Shown: positions 41,475-49,982, numbered from the stretch's first letter. The stretch: DNA of 64,000 nucleotides from Bradyrhizobium aeschynomenes (GCF_013178945.1 NZ_JABFDM010000002.1:806001-870000); one strand, 5' to 3'. Translations and numbers: made by a program. The notes: generated by a model from the letters alone, not told the origin.

Positions 41475-43658
41475 ATGAACCAGCATGTGACGCCGCGCCT
41501 CAACCGCCGCTCCTTCGTCATCGGCACCGCCGCGCTCGGCGGCGGCCTCGCTGTTGGCCTCGACATCCCGTTCGGCGGGCCGCAGGTGGTGCGCGCCGCC
41601 GATGGCTCGCCCGAGGTCAATGCCTGGGTCGTGATCCGGCCCGACGACACCGTGGTGATCCGCATCGCCCGCTCCGAGATGGGCCAGGGCTCGCTGACCG
41701 GCCTTGCGCAACTCGTCGCGGAAGAGCTCGCCTGCGACTGGAGCAAGGTGACGACCGAGTATCCGACACCCGGTCAGAACGTGGCGCGCAAGCGCGTCTG
41801 GGGCGATTTCTCCACCGGCGGCAGCCGCGGCATCCGATCGTCGCAGGACTATGTCCGCAAGGGCGGCGCCGCCGCGCGCATGATGCTGATTCAGGCCGCC
41901 GCCGACGAATGGAAAGTGCCGGCCGCGGAATGTACGGCGGCCAACAGCGTCATCACCCACAAGGCCTCGGGCAAGACCACGACCTACGGCAAGGTTGCGG
42001 AAGCCGCCGCGAAGCTTTCCCCGCCCGCCGACGTCAAGCTGAAGGACCCGAAGGACTGGACCCTGATCGGCAAGGGCGTGAAGCGGCTCGACACCGCCGA
42101 CAAGGTGACCGGCGCGATGGTCTACGGCGCCGACATCAAGCTGCCGAACATGCTCAACGCCGCGATCAAGGATTGCCCGGTCACCGGCGGCAAGCTGAAG
42201 AGTTTCGACGAGGCCAAGATCGCCGGCATGAAGGGCGTCAAGAAGGTGGTCACCGTCGACGGCACGGCGGTCGCCGTGGTCGCCGACACCTGGTGGCACG
42301 CCAAGACGGCGCTCGATGCGCTGCCGATCGTGTGGGACGAAGGCCCGAACGCGAAGGTCTCGTCGGAGTCGATCGGCAAATGGCTGGCGGAAGGTTTGGA
42401 GTCCGGTCCGGCCTTCGTCGGCAACGAGAACGGCGACGCGAAGGCCGCGCTGGCTGGCGCGGTGAAGAAGGTCGAGGCGGTCTACAATTATCCCTATCAG
42501 AACCACGCCACGATGGAGCCGATGAACGCGACCGCGCTCTATACGGCCGATCGCTGCGAGGTGTGGTGCGGCACGCAGAACGGCGAGGCGGCGTTCGCCG
42601 CGGTGCTGGAAGCCTCAGGCCTGCCGGCCGACAAATGCGAGGTGCACAAGCTGATCCTCGGCGGCGGCTTCGGCCGGCGCGGCCAGACCGACTATGTCCG
42701 TCAGGCGGTGAAGATCGCGAAGGAAATGCCGGGCACGCCGATCAAGCTGCTGTGGTCGCGCGAGGAGGACATGACGCATGGCCGCTATCATCCGATCACG
42801 CAGTGCAAGCTGACCGGCGGCTTCGACGCCGACAACAACCTGACAGCCTTGCACATGCGCATCTCCGGCCAGTCGATCCTGTTCAGCCTGCGCCCCGATG
42901 CGCTGGTCAACGGCAAGGACCCCGCGACCTTCCAGGGGCTCGCGCCCTCGGGCGAGGCGACGATCGGCTATTCCGTGCCGAATCTGCTGATCGAGCATGC
43001 GATGCGCAACCCGCACATCAATCCGGGCTTCTGGCGCGGCGTCAACGTGAACCAGAACGCGATCTATCTCGAATGCTTCATGGACGAGCTCGCCAACGCC
43101 ATCGGCCAGGACCCGCTGGAGTTCCGCCGCAAGCTGATGAGCAAGAATCCCAAGCATCTCGCCGTCCTCAACGCCGTCGCCGAGAAGATCGGCTGGGGCA
43201 CGCCGGCGCCGGAGGGCGTCTATCGCGGCCTTGCGCAATTGCACGGCTATGGCAGCTATGTCGCGGGCGCAGCCGAGATCTCGGTGATCGACGGCACCAA
43301 GATCAAGGTCCACCGCATCGTCGCCTCGACCGATCCGGGCTACGTCGTCAACCCGGCGCAGGTCGAACGGCAGATCGCGGGCTCGTTCGTCTACGGCCTG
43401 TCGGCGCTCTTCTATGGCGGCTGTACGGTGAAGGACGGGCGGATCGAGCAGACCAATTTCGACAGCTACAACTCGATGCGCATCGCCGAGATGCCGAAGG
43501 TGGAATCGATCATGATCCCGAGCGGCGGCTTCTGGGGCGGTGTCGGCGAGCCGACCATCGGCGTGGCAGCTCCTGCCGTGCTGAACGCGTTCTTCGCCGC
43601 GACGGGGAAGCGCATCCGCTCGGTGCCGCTGCGCGACCAGAACATCACCTTCGCATGA
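41475..43658 (+). CDS. Molybdopterin subunit of a molybdenum hydroxylase (IorB-like), exported
   Basis: This 727-residue large subunit carries the molybdenum cofactor of a xanthine-oxidase-family enzyme. A Tat signal RRSFVIG near the N-terminus (residues 11-17) predicts periplasmic export with its partner. Segments such as MGQGSLTGLAQLVAEEL, GGGFGRRG and the C-terminal GGFWGGVGEPTIG, with the catalytic Glu, fit the IorB/isoquinoline oxidoreductase type, in which the protein is one fused chain without a separate FAD subunit. Electrons probably go to a c-type cytochrome. The sox genes follow after 54 bp on the same strand. Confidence 0.9.
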   Translation: MNQHVTPRLNRRSFVIGTAALGGGLAVGLDIPFGGPQVVRAADGSPEVNAWVVIRPDDTVVIRIARSEMGQGSLTGLAQLVAEELACDWSKVTTEYPTPGQNVARKRVWGDFSTGGSRGIRSSQDYVRKGGAAARMMLIQAAADEWKVPAAECTAANSVITHKASGKTTTYGKVAEAAAKLSPPADVKLKDPKDWTLIGKGVKRLDTADKVTGAMVYGADIKLPNMLNAAIKDCPVTGGKLKSFDEAKIAGMKGVKKVVTVDGTAVAVVADTWWHAKTALDALPIVWDEGPNAKVSSESIGKWLAEGLESGPAFVGNENGDAKAALAGAVKKVEAVYNYPYQNHATMEPMNATALYTADRCEVWCGTQNGEAAFAAVLEASGLPADKCEVHKLILGGGFGRRGQTDYVRQAVKIAKEMPGTPIKLLWSREEDMTHGRYHPITQCKLTGGFDADNNLTALHMRISGQSILFSLRPDALVNGKDPATFQGLAPSGEATIGYSVPNLLIEHAMRNPHINPGFWRGVNVNQNAIYLECFMDELANAIGQDPLEFRRKLMSKNPKHLAVLNAVAEKIGWGTPAPEGVYRGLAQLHGYGSYVAGAAEISVIDGTKIKVHRIVASTDPGYVVNPAQVERQIAGSFVYGLSALFYGGCTVKDGRIEQTNFDSYNSMRIAEMPKVESIMIPSGGFWGGVGEPTIGVAAPAVLNAFFAATGKRIRSVPLRDQNITFA

Positions 43659-43712
43659 TCAGAAGGCGGCGGCCGTTGGGACCAATGGCTGCCGCCGTGC
43701 TATTCTGAAGAC

Positions 43713-44990
43713 ATGACATTCACCCGACCGCGCACGCGCAGAGAAGTCGGCGGCCTGATCGCGGCGAGCGTCGCGATGATCGCCGCCCCTGCCGTGCTGC
43801 GCGCGAAAATGGGCGCGTTCGTCGTCGTGATCGGCGGCGGCTTCGCCGGGACCAGTTGCGCCCGCGCGCTGAGCAAGGCCGATGAGAAATTCGACGTCGT
43901 GCTGGTCGAAGCCAACAAGACCTTCACCTCCTGCCCTCAGAGCAACGAGGTCATCGCCGGCCTGCGCGACATCGGCGCGCAGCAGTTCGGCTACGACCGG
44001 ATCGTGGCCGACGGCGTGCGGGTGATGCTGCAAGCCGCGACCGCGATCGATGCGCCCGCGCACAAGGTAACGCTCGCCGATGGCACGACGCTGGACTATG
44101 ACCGACTCGTACTCGCGCCGGGCATCGACATCGATTTCACGGCATTGCAAGGCTACGACGAGGCGGCCTCCGCTGTCATGCCGCACGCCTACAAGGCCGG
44201 CGAGCAGACCGTGCTGTTGCGCCAGAAGATCGAGGCGATGCCCGACGGCGGCACGGTGGCGATCGCAGTACCGGCCAATCCCTCGCGCTGCCCGCCTGCG
44301 CCGTACGAGCGCGCCAGCCTGATCGCGCATTATCTCAAGACCCACAAGCCGAAGTCGAAGGTTCTGATCCTCGACGCCAAGGACAGTTTCTCGCAACAGA
44401 AGCTGTTCGAGCAGGCGTGGCAACAGCTCTACCCGGGCATGATCGAGCGCATCGCGCTGTCGCAGGGCGGCCGCGTGACCGGCGTCGACGTCGGCACGCG
44501 CACCGTGATCACCGAATTCGGCAACTACAATCCTGACGTCGCCAACATCATCCCGCCGCAGAAGGCCGGCCGCATCGCTGTCATCGCCGGCGCTGTCGAC
44601 CGCACCGGCTGGTGCCCGATCGACGCCGCGACCTTCGCCTCCAAGCTCGTCCCGGACGTCCATGTCATCGGCGATGCCTGTCTCGGCGGCGGCATTCCGA
44701 AATCGGCCGGCGCGGCGCAGGCGCAGGGCAAGGCCTGCGCGGCGGTGATCACGCGCGACCTAATCAGACGGCACGCGGAGCTGCCGCCACTGACCGGCGT
44801 GTGCTACAGCACCGTCGCGCCAGGCTACGCGTTCTCGCTGTCGGGCGTCTATCAGCCCAAGGGCGATCTGTTCGCCGAGGTGGAGGGCGGCAGGACCAGC
44901 CCGCTCGAAGCCCCGCGCAGCACGCGTGCGGCCGAAGCGGACGCTGCAACGGCCTGGTTCAAGGCGCTGACCCATGATGCGTTCGGCTAG
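43713..44990 (+). CDS. soxF: Flavoprotein of sulfide dehydrogenase type (SoxF/FccB)
   Basis: This 425-residue flavoprotein is related to flavocytochrome c sulfide dehydrogenase. A Tat-like signal (RRE near residue 9) and hydrophobic segment precede the FAD Rossmann motif VVVIGGGFAG. Two redox-active Cys are visible in TSCPQSNEV and SRCPPAPYE. SoxF stimulates thiosulfate and sulfide oxidation in Paracoccus. It overlaps soxX by 17 bp and heads soxF-X-Y-Z-A. No cytochrome partner of FccA type is adjacent. Confidence 0.88.
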   Translation: MTFTRPRTRREVGGLIAASVAMIAAPAVLRAKMGAFVVVIGGGFAGTSCARALSKADEKFDVVLVEANKTFTSCPQSNEVIAGLRDIGAQQFGYDRIVADGVRVMLQAATAIDAPAHKVTLADGTTLDYDRLVLAPGIDIDFTALQGYDEAASAVMPHAYKAGEQTVLLRQKIEAMPDGGTVAIAVPANPSRCPPAPYERASLIAHYLKTHKPKSKVLILDAKDSFSQQKLFEQAWQQLYPGMIERIALSQGGRVTGVDVGTRTVITEFGNYNPDVANIIPPQKAGRIAVIAGAVDRTGWCPIDAATFASKLVPDVHVIGDACLGGGIPKSAGAAQAQGKACAAVITRDLIRRHAELPPLTGVCYSTVAPGYAFSLSGVYQPKGDLFAEVEGGRTSPLEAPRSTRAAEADAATAWFKALTHDAFG

Positions 44991-45420
44991 CCGGCTCATG
45001 GCCATGCTCGTCGCCGCCCTGCCCGCATTCGTCGTCGCGCAGGATCTGAAGCCGTACACGATCAGCGGGGACGGCATCCCGGACTCCCTCACCGGTCAGC
45101 CCGGCGATGCCGCGCGCGGCCGTGCGCTGGTGCTGGCGCGCAGCTCGACCTGCATCCTCTGCCACTCCGGCCCATTTCCGGAGGCACGCTTCCAGGGCGA
45201 TCTAGCGCCCAGCCTCGCCGGCGCAGGCAGCCGATCGACGATCCCGCAATTGCGGCTGCGCCTCGTCGATGCCTCCAGGCTCAATCCGGATACGATCATG
45301 CCGTCCTACTACCGCATCGACGGCCTGACCCGCGTCGGTTCCGCCTGGCGCGACAAGCCGATCCTGTCGGCCGAGCAGATCGAAGACATCGTCGCCTATC
45401 TCGCGAGCCTGCGCGAGTGA
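44974..45420 (+). CDS. soxX: SoxX, c-type cytochrome of the SoxAX complex
   Basis: This 148-residue monoheme cytochrome has a signal peptide (cleavage near residue 22, VVAQ) and one CILCH heme motif, with a probable Met ligand in DTIMPSYY. SoxX pairs with SoxA to load thiosulfate onto SoxYZ. It overlaps soxF and is followed by soxY after 6 bp. Adjacent ATG codons at 44974 and 44977 are both possible. Confidence 0.92.
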   Translation: MMRSASRLMAMLVAALPAFVVAQDLKPYTISGDGIPDSLTGQPGDAARGRALVLARSSTCILCHSGPFPEARFQGDLAPSLAGAGSRSTIPQLRLRLVDASRLNPDTIMPSYYRIDGLTRVGSAWRDKPILSAEQIEDIVAYLASLRE

Positions 45421-45426
45421 GACCAT

Positions 45427-45909
45427 ATGGACAGCATGTTCGAACCTCTCCACCTCTCGCGCCGCCACCTGCTGCAACTGGCCGGCACATTCGCGAGCGC
45501 GCTGCCGTTGATCACCGTGCGGCCGGCGCGGGCGACGCCGGCCATGCTCGCATCCGCCATCCGCAATGTCGTCGGCGAAGCGCATGTGCAGGCCGGCAAG
45601 GTCCGGCTCGACATCCCGCCGCTGGTCGAGAACGGCAACACCGTGCCGATGACGGTCAGCGTCGATCACCCGATGACGCCCGAGAGCTTCGTCAAGAGCA
45701 TCCACGTCTTCAACGAGAAGAACCCGCAGCCGAACGTCGCGAACTTTTTCCTCGCGCCGAGCGCCGGCCGCGCCCAGGTCACGGCCCGCATCCGGCTCGC
45801 CGACACGCAGAAGGTGGTCGCCATCGCGAAGCTGTCCGACGGCTCGTTCTGGTCAGCGACCGTCGACGTCATCGTCACGCTCGCCGCCTGCACCGAGGAG
45901 ATGCCGTGA
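45427..45909 (+). CDS. soxY: SoxY, sulfur-carrier protein with non-canonical C-terminus
   Basis: This 160-residue protein has a Tat signal (SRRHLLQLAG, residues 11-20) for folded export to the periplasm and the SoxY immunoglobulin-like fold. In well-known SoxY proteins the substrate-carrying Cys lies in a terminal GGCGG swinging arm; here the chain ends LAACTEEMP, so the Cys is present but the flanking glycines are Ala and Thr, with a five-residue acidic tail. Its last base overlaps the soxZ start. It should form SoxYZ with SoxZ, provided the altered arm works. Confidence 0.86.
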   Translation: MDSMFEPLHLSRRHLLQLAGTFASALPLITVRPARATPAMLASAIRNVVGEAHVQAGKVRLDIPPLVENGNTVPMTVSVDHPMTPESFVKSIHVFNEKNPQPNVANFFLAPSAGRAQVTARIRLADTQKVVAIAKLSDGSFWSATVDVIVTLAACTEEMP

Positions 45910-46229
45910 TGGCCGCTGCCCTCGTCAACGTGCCCGCCAAGGCCAGGCGCGGCGCCGTCATCGAGATCAAGACCTTGATGAGTCACGTCATGGAGCCGGG
46001 CTATCGCCATACCGCCGCGGGCGAGGTCGTGCCGCGCGACATCATCACCAGCTTCACCTGCAGGTTCAACGGCGCCGAAATCTTCCGCGCCGATCTCTAT
46101 CCCGCCATCGCCGCCAATCCGTTCCTGTCGTTCTTCACCACCGCCAGCGAGAGCGGCAAGTTCGAATTCGAATGGATCGGCGACAACGGCTTCGTCGCCA
46201 CCGCATCGGCGGCGATCACGGTCGAATGA
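45909..46229 (+). CDS. soxZ: SoxZ, partner of SoxY
   Basis: This 106-residue SoxZ-like protein contains the family segments SHVMEPGYRHTAAGEVVPRD and TCRFNGAEIFR, and has no signal peptide, so it would be exported bound to SoxY through Tat. The start is the ATG at 45909, overlapping the soxY stop by one base, and the stop overlaps soxA in an ATGA. Its shortness is normal for the family. Confidence 0.92.
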   Translation: MAAALVNVPAKARRGAVIEIKTLMSHVMEPGYRHTAAGEVVPRDIITSFTCRFNGAEIFRADLYPAIAANPFLSFFTTASESGKFEFEWIGDNGFVATASAAITVE

Positions 46230-47002
46230 CGCCGCGCGCCCTCCTCGCCGTGGCTCTGCTCGGCGCAGCGCTGCCCGCGCTGGCCGGCGAGATCGCGACC
46301 GCCGACCGCCGCTCCGGTTACGACTTCATGTCGCCGGAGACCAAGGCGATGCAGGACGACGACACTGCCAATCCCGCGATGCTGTCGGTGCTCGACGGGG
46401 AGACGCTGTGGACGACAAAGGCCGGCGCCGCCAACAAATCCTGCAACGATTGCCATGGCGCGGTCGACGTCAGCATGAAGGGCGTCGCCGCGCGCTATCC
46501 CGCCTTCAATGCCGCCAGCGCCGCGCCGGTCGATCTCGGCCAGCGCGTCAATCTCTGCCGCGGGCAGCACCAGGAGGCGGAAGCCTTTGCGCCTGAGAGC
46601 CGCGAGCTGCTCGCGTTGACGGCGCTGATCGCCAGGCAGTCGCGCGGCATGCCGATCACCGCCGGCGGCGATCCGCGGCTGACGCCGTTCCTCGCGCGCG
46701 GCCGCGAGCTGTTCGTCCAGCGGCAGGGCCAGCTCAACCTCGCCTGCGCCAATTGCCACGACGACAATTGGGACAAGCATCTCGCGGGCTCGTCCATCAC
46801 CCAGGGGCAACCGACCGGCTATCCGATCTATCGACTGGAGTGGCAGGGCATGGGCTCGCTGCAGCGCCGCCTGCGCGGCTGCATGACCGGCGTCCGCGCG
46901 CAGGCGTTCGACTTCGACGCGCCCGACATGATCGCGCTGGAGCTGTATCTGATGTCGCGCGCGCGGGGCATGACGATCGACGCCCCGGCGGTAAGGCCTT
47001 GA
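46226..47002 (+). CDS. soxA: SoxA, diheme cytochrome of the SoxAX complex
   Basis: This 258-residue protein has a signal peptide cleaved near ALAG and two CxxCH motifs, CNDCH and CANCH, so it is a diheme SoxA. Cys in NLCRGQHQ and in RLRGCMTGVRA fits the unusual axial Cys ligands of SoxA, including the active-site heme. It joins thiosulfate to the SoxY cysteine. It is the last sox gene here; soxB and soxCD are not in the window. Confidence 0.92.
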   Translation: MTPRALLAVALLGAALPALAGEIATADRRSGYDFMSPETKAMQDDDTANPAMLSVLDGETLWTTKAGAANKSCNDCHGAVDVSMKGVAARYPAFNAASAAPVDLGQRVNLCRGQHQEAEAFAPESRELLALTALIARQSRGMPITAGGDPRLTPFLARGRELFVQRQGQLNLACANCHDDNWDKHLAGSSITQGQPTGYPIYRLEWQGMGSLQRRLRGCMTGVRAQAFDFDAPDMIALELYLMSRARGMTIDAPAVRP

Positions 47003-47046
47003 GCTAGTGCTTCTGAGCAGAAGCCGCTATCAGCGCGGGCGCTTCA

Positions 47047-47075
47047 ACCTCTCCCCGCCCTTTGCGGGGAGAGGT
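47047..47075. repeat. Hairpin repeat after soxA
   Basis: Perfect 11-bp arms ACCTCTCCCCG and CGGGGAGAGGT enclose a 7-nt loop. It lies 45 nt after the soxA stop and may act as a terminator, though there is no T-tract. A near copy occurs at 47247-47274. Confidence 0.6.
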
Positions 47076-47172
47076 CGGATTGCGCAGCAATCCGGGTGAG
47101 GGGCATGGCACATAAGTAGCTCAGAATGCGGCCCATCGGACGGGCACGTCGACTCCGCGCTGTTAGCGAAAG

Positions 47173-47202
47173 TACTACCTAGTATATGTTCCGTCTGGAA
47201 CA
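47173..47202. promoter_or_regulatory. Two adjacent palindromes in a less GC-rich island
   Basis: TACTA-CC-TAGTA (47173-47184) and TGTTCC-GTCT-GGAACA (47187-47202) are perfect short inverted repeats. No gene follows within the gap on either strand, so this looks like an orphan or relict operator. Confidence 0.35.
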
Positions 47203-47246
47203 GATCTCAGAATCTGCACCGCCCGTGCGGCTGCCCCTCACCCCGA

Positions 47247-47274
47247 CCCTCTCCCCGTAAGAACGGGGAGAGGG
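47247..47274. repeat. Hairpin repeat upstream of the lysR 3' end
   Basis: Arms CCCTCTCCCCGT and ACGGGGAGAGGG form a perfect 12-bp stem with a 4-nt loop. It shares the CTCTCCCCG core with the hairpin at 47047-47075 and could terminate transcription from either side. Confidence 0.6.
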
Positions 47275-47356
47275 AGCGCACCGGTTGCGCGGCGACAACT
47301 CCTATGGCAGGGGCAGTCATCAGCTCGGATCACCCGGACAAACATCCTCCCTCTCC

Positions 47357-48322
47357 TCACGCCCCCACGTTCCGCCTCTTCCTCCCGCCCGCCGCCGTCG
47401 CGTCGATCACCGGCGGCGGTCCCTCCGACGCCTGCTTCATCAGCGGATCGGCGGCGATGAAATCGATGAAGGTGCGGACCTTGGCGGAGAGATATTTGCG
47501 GCTGGGATAGACCGCCATCAGCGGCGCCTTGATCGTCAGCAGATCCGGCAGCACCGGTTCCAGCCGGCCGGCGGCGAGGTCGTCGGCCATCAGCCAACGG
47601 GGCAGCACCGCCATGCCCATGCCGGCGACGGCCGCGTGATGCAGCAGGGTCTCGTTGCCGCTGATCAGCACGTCCTTGAAGGTCAGCGCCACCTCGCCCT
47701 CGGGACCGGATACTGTGACCGTCCGCAGCGGATACAGCGCATATTTCAGCATCGCGTGGCCGTTGAGATCGGCCACCGATTTCGGCAGCCCTGCCGCGGC
47801 GAGATAACGCGGCGACGCCACGAGCTGCATCAGCACCGGAGCCAACGGCCGGGCGATCAGTCCATCTCCGGGTGTCGCCGAGACGCGCAGCGCGAGATCG
47901 AACCCCTCCTCGACCAGGTTCACCAGCCGGCCGCTGAGATCGAGATCGATCACGACGTCCGGGTAGCGCGCGCGGTAGGCCGCGAGCGTGCCGGCGAACA
48001 GCGCATTGGCGAACCACACCGGCGCGCTCACCTTCAAGGTGCCGCGCGGGATCACCGTCGCCTTGCTGACGACGGCCTCGGCCTCGTCGAGCTGATCCAG
48101 CATCGGACGCACCTGATCGAAATAGACCTGGCCGGCCTCGGTCAGGCCGACCCGCCGGCTGGTGCGGTTGAGCAGCCGCGTCGACAGCCGCTGCTCCAGC
48201 TGCATCACGTGCTTGGAGGCCATCGCCGGCGACAGGCTCAGGCGGTCGGCTGCGGCCGCGAAGCTCTTGAGCTCGGCGACCTGGCAGAATACCCGAATAC
48301 TGACGAGCGTATCCATCATCAA
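47357..48322 (-). CDS. LysR-family transcriptional regulator
   Basis: This 321-residue LysR regulator has an N-terminal HTH (SFAAAADRLSLSPAMASKHVMQLEQRL) and a C-terminal effector domain, with a basic, proline-rich tail. It is divergent from doxX across 93 bp that contain a 19-bp inverted repeat. LysR/DoxX pairs are common and often respond to quinone or electrophile stress, so DoxX is the likely target. Met codons 1-3 are all possible starts. Confidence 0.9.
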   Translation of the reverse strand: MMMDTLVSIRVFCQVAELKSFAAAADRLSLSPAMASKHVMQLEQRLSTRLLNRTSRRVGLTEAGQVYFDQVRPMLDQLDEAEAVVSKATVIPRGTLKVSAPVWFANALFAGTLAAYRARYPDVVIDLDLSGRLVNLVEEGFDLALRVSATPGDGLIARPLAPVLMQLVASPRYLAAAGLPKSVADLNGHAMLKYALYPLRTVTVSGPEGEVALTFKDVLISGNETLLHHAAVAGMGMAVLPRWLMADDLAAGRLEPVLPDLLTIKAPLMAVYPSRKYLSAKVRTFIDFIAADPLMKQASEGPPPVIDATAAGGRKRRNVGA

Positions 48323-48335
48323 CCCAGAGGAAACA

Positions 48336-48354
48336 ATGCTTCAACGGCAAGCAT
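48336..48354. promoter_or_regulatory. Inverted repeat between lysR and doxX
   Basis: Arms ATGCTT and AAGCAT flank a 7-bp spacer in the divergent promoter. It is probably the LysR operator; its symmetry is of LysR size although the T-N11-A rule is not met about the same centre. Confidence 0.45.
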
Positions 48355-48415
48355 AATGATCAAACTGGACGAAATCATCAATGTCGGCCGCAGGATTCAA
48401 TCTCGGAGACCCCTG

Positions 48416-48847
48416 ATGTCCGCGACGACCACCAACGACCTTCCGCTACAGCCCTCGCTGGCGCTGCGCATCGGCCTGTGGATCGCACAGGCCCTGCTCT
48501 TTGCCCTGTTCGCCTTCGCCGGCGTGACAAAGCTGTTCACGCCAATTCCGGAGCTGGCGCAGATGATGCCGTGGACCGGCGATCATTCCGCGACCTTCGT
48601 CCGCATCATCGGCCTGATCGATCTGGCGGGCGGCCTCGGCATCCTGCTGCCGTCGCTGACCCGCATCATGCCGCGCCTGACCGTGCTGGCCGCCCTCGGC
48701 TGCGCCACCCTGCAGGTGTTCGCCTTCGTCTTCCATCTTTCGCGCGGTGAAGGCGCGGTGACGCCGCTGAACATCGTGCTGCTGGCGCTGTCGCTGTTCG
48801 TGCTATGGGGCCGCAACGGCAAGGCGCCGATCGCGCCGCGCGGCTGA
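48416..48847 (+). CDS. DoxX-family membrane protein
   Basis: This 143-residue membrane protein has four predicted helices (starting near IGLWIAQALLFALFAFAGVTK) and the DoxX signature region around AGVTKLFTPIPELAQMMPW. DoxX proteins are linked to quinone reduction, thiosulfate oxidation or redox stress in different organisms. It lies between the sox genes and a DsrE-like/TlpA-like pair, which may or may not be functionally related. It is divergent from lysR. Confidence 0.84.
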   Translation: MSATTTNDLPLQPSLALRIGLWIAQALLFALFAFAGVTKLFTPIPELAQMMPWTGDHSATFVRIIGLIDLAGGLGILLPSLTRIMPRLTVLAALGCATLQVFAFVFHLSRGEGAVTPLNIVLLALSLFVLWGRNGKAPIAPRG

Positions 48848-48910
48848 GCCGACAACCGACGGCCCCGGCGAGGTCAGGGCCGTCCCTTGCTCGCGACACG
48901 GAGGAAGACC

Positions 48911-49378
48911 ATGAGCGAATCTGTTGCACCAGTGTCGCGCCGCGGCTTCCTCGCTGGCGCGACGGCCCTCGGCGCTCCAGCCCCCGCCGTGCCGGCCGTC
49001 GCCCAGCCTCGCGCCGGCATCGTCATCCTGATCGACCGAAATGACCCGCATGTGATGGGCCACGCGATCAGCTATTCGGGCAATCTGTCGCGGCATTTCA
49101 CCGGCAAGGGACAGGCTGTGCCGCCGATCGAGGTGGTCGCCAACGGCCTCGGCATTGACGTATTTCGCGCTGACAAATCCCCGCTCAAGGAGCCGCTCGC
49201 GGCGCTGCGCCAGATGATTCCGACCATCGTGTTCAGCATGTGCGCATCGTCGAAATCGATCGCGGAGAGCCGGGAAAACCTGACGATCCAGCTAATCGAT
49301 GGCGCCCGGCTGGTGCCGTTCGGCATCGGACGGACGATCGAACTGCAAATGAAGGGCTGGGCCTACGTTCATGGCTGA
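48911..49378 (+). CDS. Exported DsrE-like protein
   Basis: This 155-residue protein has a Tat signal (SRRGFLAGA near residue 9) and a mature domain resembling the DsrE/DsrF-like fold, with a Cys in VFSMCASSKS at the position often used for sulfur relay. The fold assignment is tentative. It starts with GAGGAAG upstream of the ATG at 48911 and overlaps the TlpA-like gene by 8 bp. Location after DoxX and close to sox suggests a sulfur-related role; this is inference only. Confidence 0.7.
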   Translation: MSESVAPVSRRGFLAGATALGAPAPAVPAVAQPRAGIVILIDRNDPHVMGHAISYSGNLSRHFTGKGQAVPPIEVVANGLGIDVFRADKSPLKEPLAALRQMIPTIVFSMCASSKSIAESRENLTIQLIDGARLVPFGIGRTIELQMKGWAYVHG

Positions 49379-49976
49379 CGACGACGCCCTCCCAACGCGG
49401 CGCCGGTGGCTGCGGCAGAGCCTCGCGCTCGGCGCCGGCCTGCTGTTGCCGTGGTCCGTCCGCGCGCAGCAGCCGGATCCGCCGCGGCTCGATTCCGGCC
49501 GCAGCCAGTTCATTCTGGTGCGCCCGCGAAGGGCCGCGGCGCCGCTGCGGCTGCAGGACATGAGCGGCAAGGACGCCATGGTCGCGCCGAAGGAAGGGCA
49601 TGTCACTCTCGTCAATTTCTGGGCCACCTGGTGCCCGGCCTGCAAGACCGATCTGCGGACCCTGGCCGCGCTCGAACGCAGCCCGCTACAGCGCCTCGAC
49701 ATCTGGACCATCTGCACCGACCGCCGCGACATCAGGAGCATCCGCCGCTACGCCCAGGAGATCGCGATGCCACGCGCCTCCTTTGCCGATCCGCATGCGC
49801 AGGCGACCAATCCGACCGATCCGGATGCTTCCGCCTTCGCACTGCCGGCGATGCCGATCACCTATCTGATCGGAACCGGCGGCCTGATCGAGGGCTACAT
49901 CACCGGTGCGCCTGAGTGGCTGTCGCCGGCCGGGCAAGCGCTGCTGCGCTACTATCTCGACTGGCCCGCCGCCTGA
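49371..49976 (+). CDS. TlpA-like exported thioredoxin
   Basis: This 201-residue protein has a Tat-like signal (TRRRWLRQSLALGAGLLL) and a thioredoxin-fold domain with the CxxC motif in WATWCPACK. A cis-Pro is visible in PAMPITYL. TlpA/ResA proteins reduce disulfides in the periplasm, often for cytochrome c or oxidase maturation. It overlaps the DsrE-like gene and could keep a periplasmic Cys protein such as SoxY reduced, as SoxW does elsewhere; this is inference. A GC hairpin follows. Confidence 0.82.
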   Translation: MADDDALPTRRRWLRQSLALGAGLLLPWSVRAQQPDPPRLDSGRSQFILVRPRRAAAPLRLQDMSGKDAMVAPKEGHVTLVNFWATWCPACKTDLRTLAALERSPLQRLDIWTICTDRRDIRSIRRYAQEIAMPRASFADPHAQATNPTDPDASAFALPAMPITYLIGTGGLIEGYITGAPEWLSPAGQALLRYYLDWPAA

Positions 49977-49982
49977 GGCGCC

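Larger units (their letters stand above)
47003..47356. other. 354-bp gap of repeats and palindromes
   Basis: The region between soxA and the convergent lysR gene has no coding frame with support. It holds hairpins at 47047-47075, 47079-47091 and 47247-47274, and between them a less GC-rich stretch with two palindromes (47173-47184, 47187-47202). The mixture suggests accumulation of repeat elements. Confidence 0.6.
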
